NCBI GenBank assembly: GCA_002483605.1
Contig: DLIG01000019.1
Coordinates: forward strand, 101,669-165,668
Origin: Sulfurovum sp. UBA7648
Lineage (GTDB): Bacteria; Campylobacterota; Campylobacteria; Campylobacterales; Sulfurovaceae
Direction: 5' to 3'
DNA: 64,000 bases
The position numbers and the translations under genes are program-made. Below are positions 63,459 to 64,000 of this stretch, piece after piece. How positions within the stretch are numbered: the stretch's first letter is position 1; every line of letters begins with the position of its first letter. The notes beneath the pieces were generated by a model. The model did no database searches and was not told the origin of the DNA. It saw only the letters and a list, made by a program, of their open reading frames with translations.

Positions 63459-63514
63459 GACAGAGCTTAAGTCCTTCAATTTGCATATTGATATGAAATA
63501 ATATCAATATGCAA
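63451..63514. terminator. Two hairpins between the carboxylase and the convergent cytochrome gene
   Basis: GGGCTTAAG / CTTAAGTCC overlaps the stop codon. Then a perfect 14-bp stem TTGCATATTGATAT / ATATCAATATGCAA has loop GAAATA and extends into the cytochrome gene's 3' end. Likely a shared convergent terminator, though it lacks a T-run. Confidence 0.5.
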
Positions 63515-63884
63515 TTGTAAGATAATTTGCTATTTTATCCAACTCTTCAGTAGTCACACTGCCTTTTTGTGACGGCATAAGTCCAAACCTATCAATTTTT
63601 AGTGGCATACATAGAGCTTTTTCTTTTGAAGGATTGAGTGTATAATCTTTGATAAAAGCAATTGCTGCTTTTTTATCATAATCGAATGCCATATTTACAT
63701 GAAGCATTACGCCTTGCATCGGAGGAGCTATTAATGAATTCATGGCTTCTGGCGTAGAGGGCCTGGCTGCTGTGTGGCATGCAGTACATTTATTTTCAAA
63801 TAATATTTTGCCCTCATCTATATTTTCTCCATACGACAAAGTTAAAAATAACACTGCCGAACTTGTATAAAATATTTTTTTCAT
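63504..63884 (-). CDS. Exported c-type cytochrome
   Basis: 126 residues from ATG 63884, chosen over an upstream in-frame start at 63908 because AAGGA sits 5 bp before it and the resulting N-terminus is a clean signal peptide (KKIFYTSSAVLFLTLSYG). The heme motif CTACH (Cys33, Cys36, His37) is followed by APPMQGVMLHV. Two further Met (CMPLKIDRFGLMPSQ) could supply the axial ligand; the LMPSQKGSVT end resembles small respiratory cytochromes. Role: periplasmic electron transfer; partner unknown. Confidence 0.82.
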   Translation of the reverse strand: MKKIFYTSSAVLFLTLSYGENIDEGKILFENKCTACHTAARPSTPEAMNSLIAPPMQGVMLHVNMAFDYDKKAAIAFIKDYTLNPSKEKALCMPLKIDRFGLMPSQKGSVTTEELDKIANYLTIAY

Positions 63885-64000
63885 AAAAATCCTTTTAAAT
63901 AAGATCACTACTTTACCATTAATAATAATACTTATATTTATATTAACAATTATTAATCAATATATTAATCAATTGCGAAAAAAGTGATATTTATGCTATA

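Overview
The window is AT-rich, densely packed, mostly plus-strand chromosomal DNA from a member of the Campylobacterota (former Epsilonproteobacteria). Three things point there. The pheT-aroA-ispH-rpsA-serA block keeps a gene order I recall from Campylobacter. The 2-oxoglutarate:ferredoxin oxidoreductase genes run in the Helicobacter/Campylobacter order oorD-oorA-oorB-oorC. Most promoters look like an extended -10 box (TGnTATAAT) with no clear -35. The set of reductive TCA cycle genes plus several small periplasmic c-type cytochromes fits a chemolithoautotrophic, Sulfurimonas-like lineage. That placement is an inference, because no citrate lyase, rRNA or other diagnostic gene lies in the window.

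Layout. 1-6.8 kb: end of pheT, then aroA, ispH, rpsA, serA. 6.9-12.3 kb: an RND-type efflux operon (outer-membrane channel, short adaptor, and a pump split into two half-genes). 12.4-17.6 kb: efp, a DJ-1-like protein, two unrecognised exported proteins, a patatin-like lipoprotein (minus strand) and a TauE-like permease. 17.6-24.5 kb: uvrA, polA, a small Cys-rich protein, a YcgN-like Cys-cluster protein and YceI. 24.6-31.5 kb: a fused cytochrome c synthase (CcsBA), a ThiF-family protein, surE, greA, argC and an LpxH-like hydrolase. 31.5-38.5 kb: a DUF4116-type repeat protein, a MetF-like reductase, serB, an ABC exporter, uppP and a DEAD-box helicase. 38.6-42.9 kb: a biotin-dependent carboxylase subunit, pckA and a DsbD/TauE-like membrane protein. 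43.1-46.0 kb: an OmpR-type response regulator, its sensor kinase and three small exported cytochrome or cytochrome-like proteins. 46.0-51.1 kb: gdhA (minus) and dnaE. 51.3-63.9 kb: icd-mdh-fumC-sucC-sucD, a small metal-binding protein, oorDABC, a biotin carboxylase subunit, and a minus-strand cytochrome c.

How the genes work together. Icd, Mdh, FumC, SucCD and OorDABC make up a continuous arc of the TCA cycle. It is reversible and, with the ferredoxin-linked Oor, suited to CO2 fixation. The biotin carboxylase at 62 kb and the biotin-carrying carboxyltransferase at 38.6 kb probably form one two-subunit carboxylase (pyruvate, or possibly 2-oxoglutarate). With pckA they would set C3/C4 exchange. 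CcsBA would attach heme to the window's cytochromes.

No rRNA, tRNA, CRISPR array, transposase or prophage was found, and no gene-free stretch exceeds 300 bases. The least ordinary items are the split RND pump, four phased TGTTAAA repeats in front of the two-component/cytochrome locus, a heme-motif-less cytochrome-like protein, a 13-repeat DUF4116-like protein, the paired unrecognised exported proteins, and several intergenic inverted repeats.
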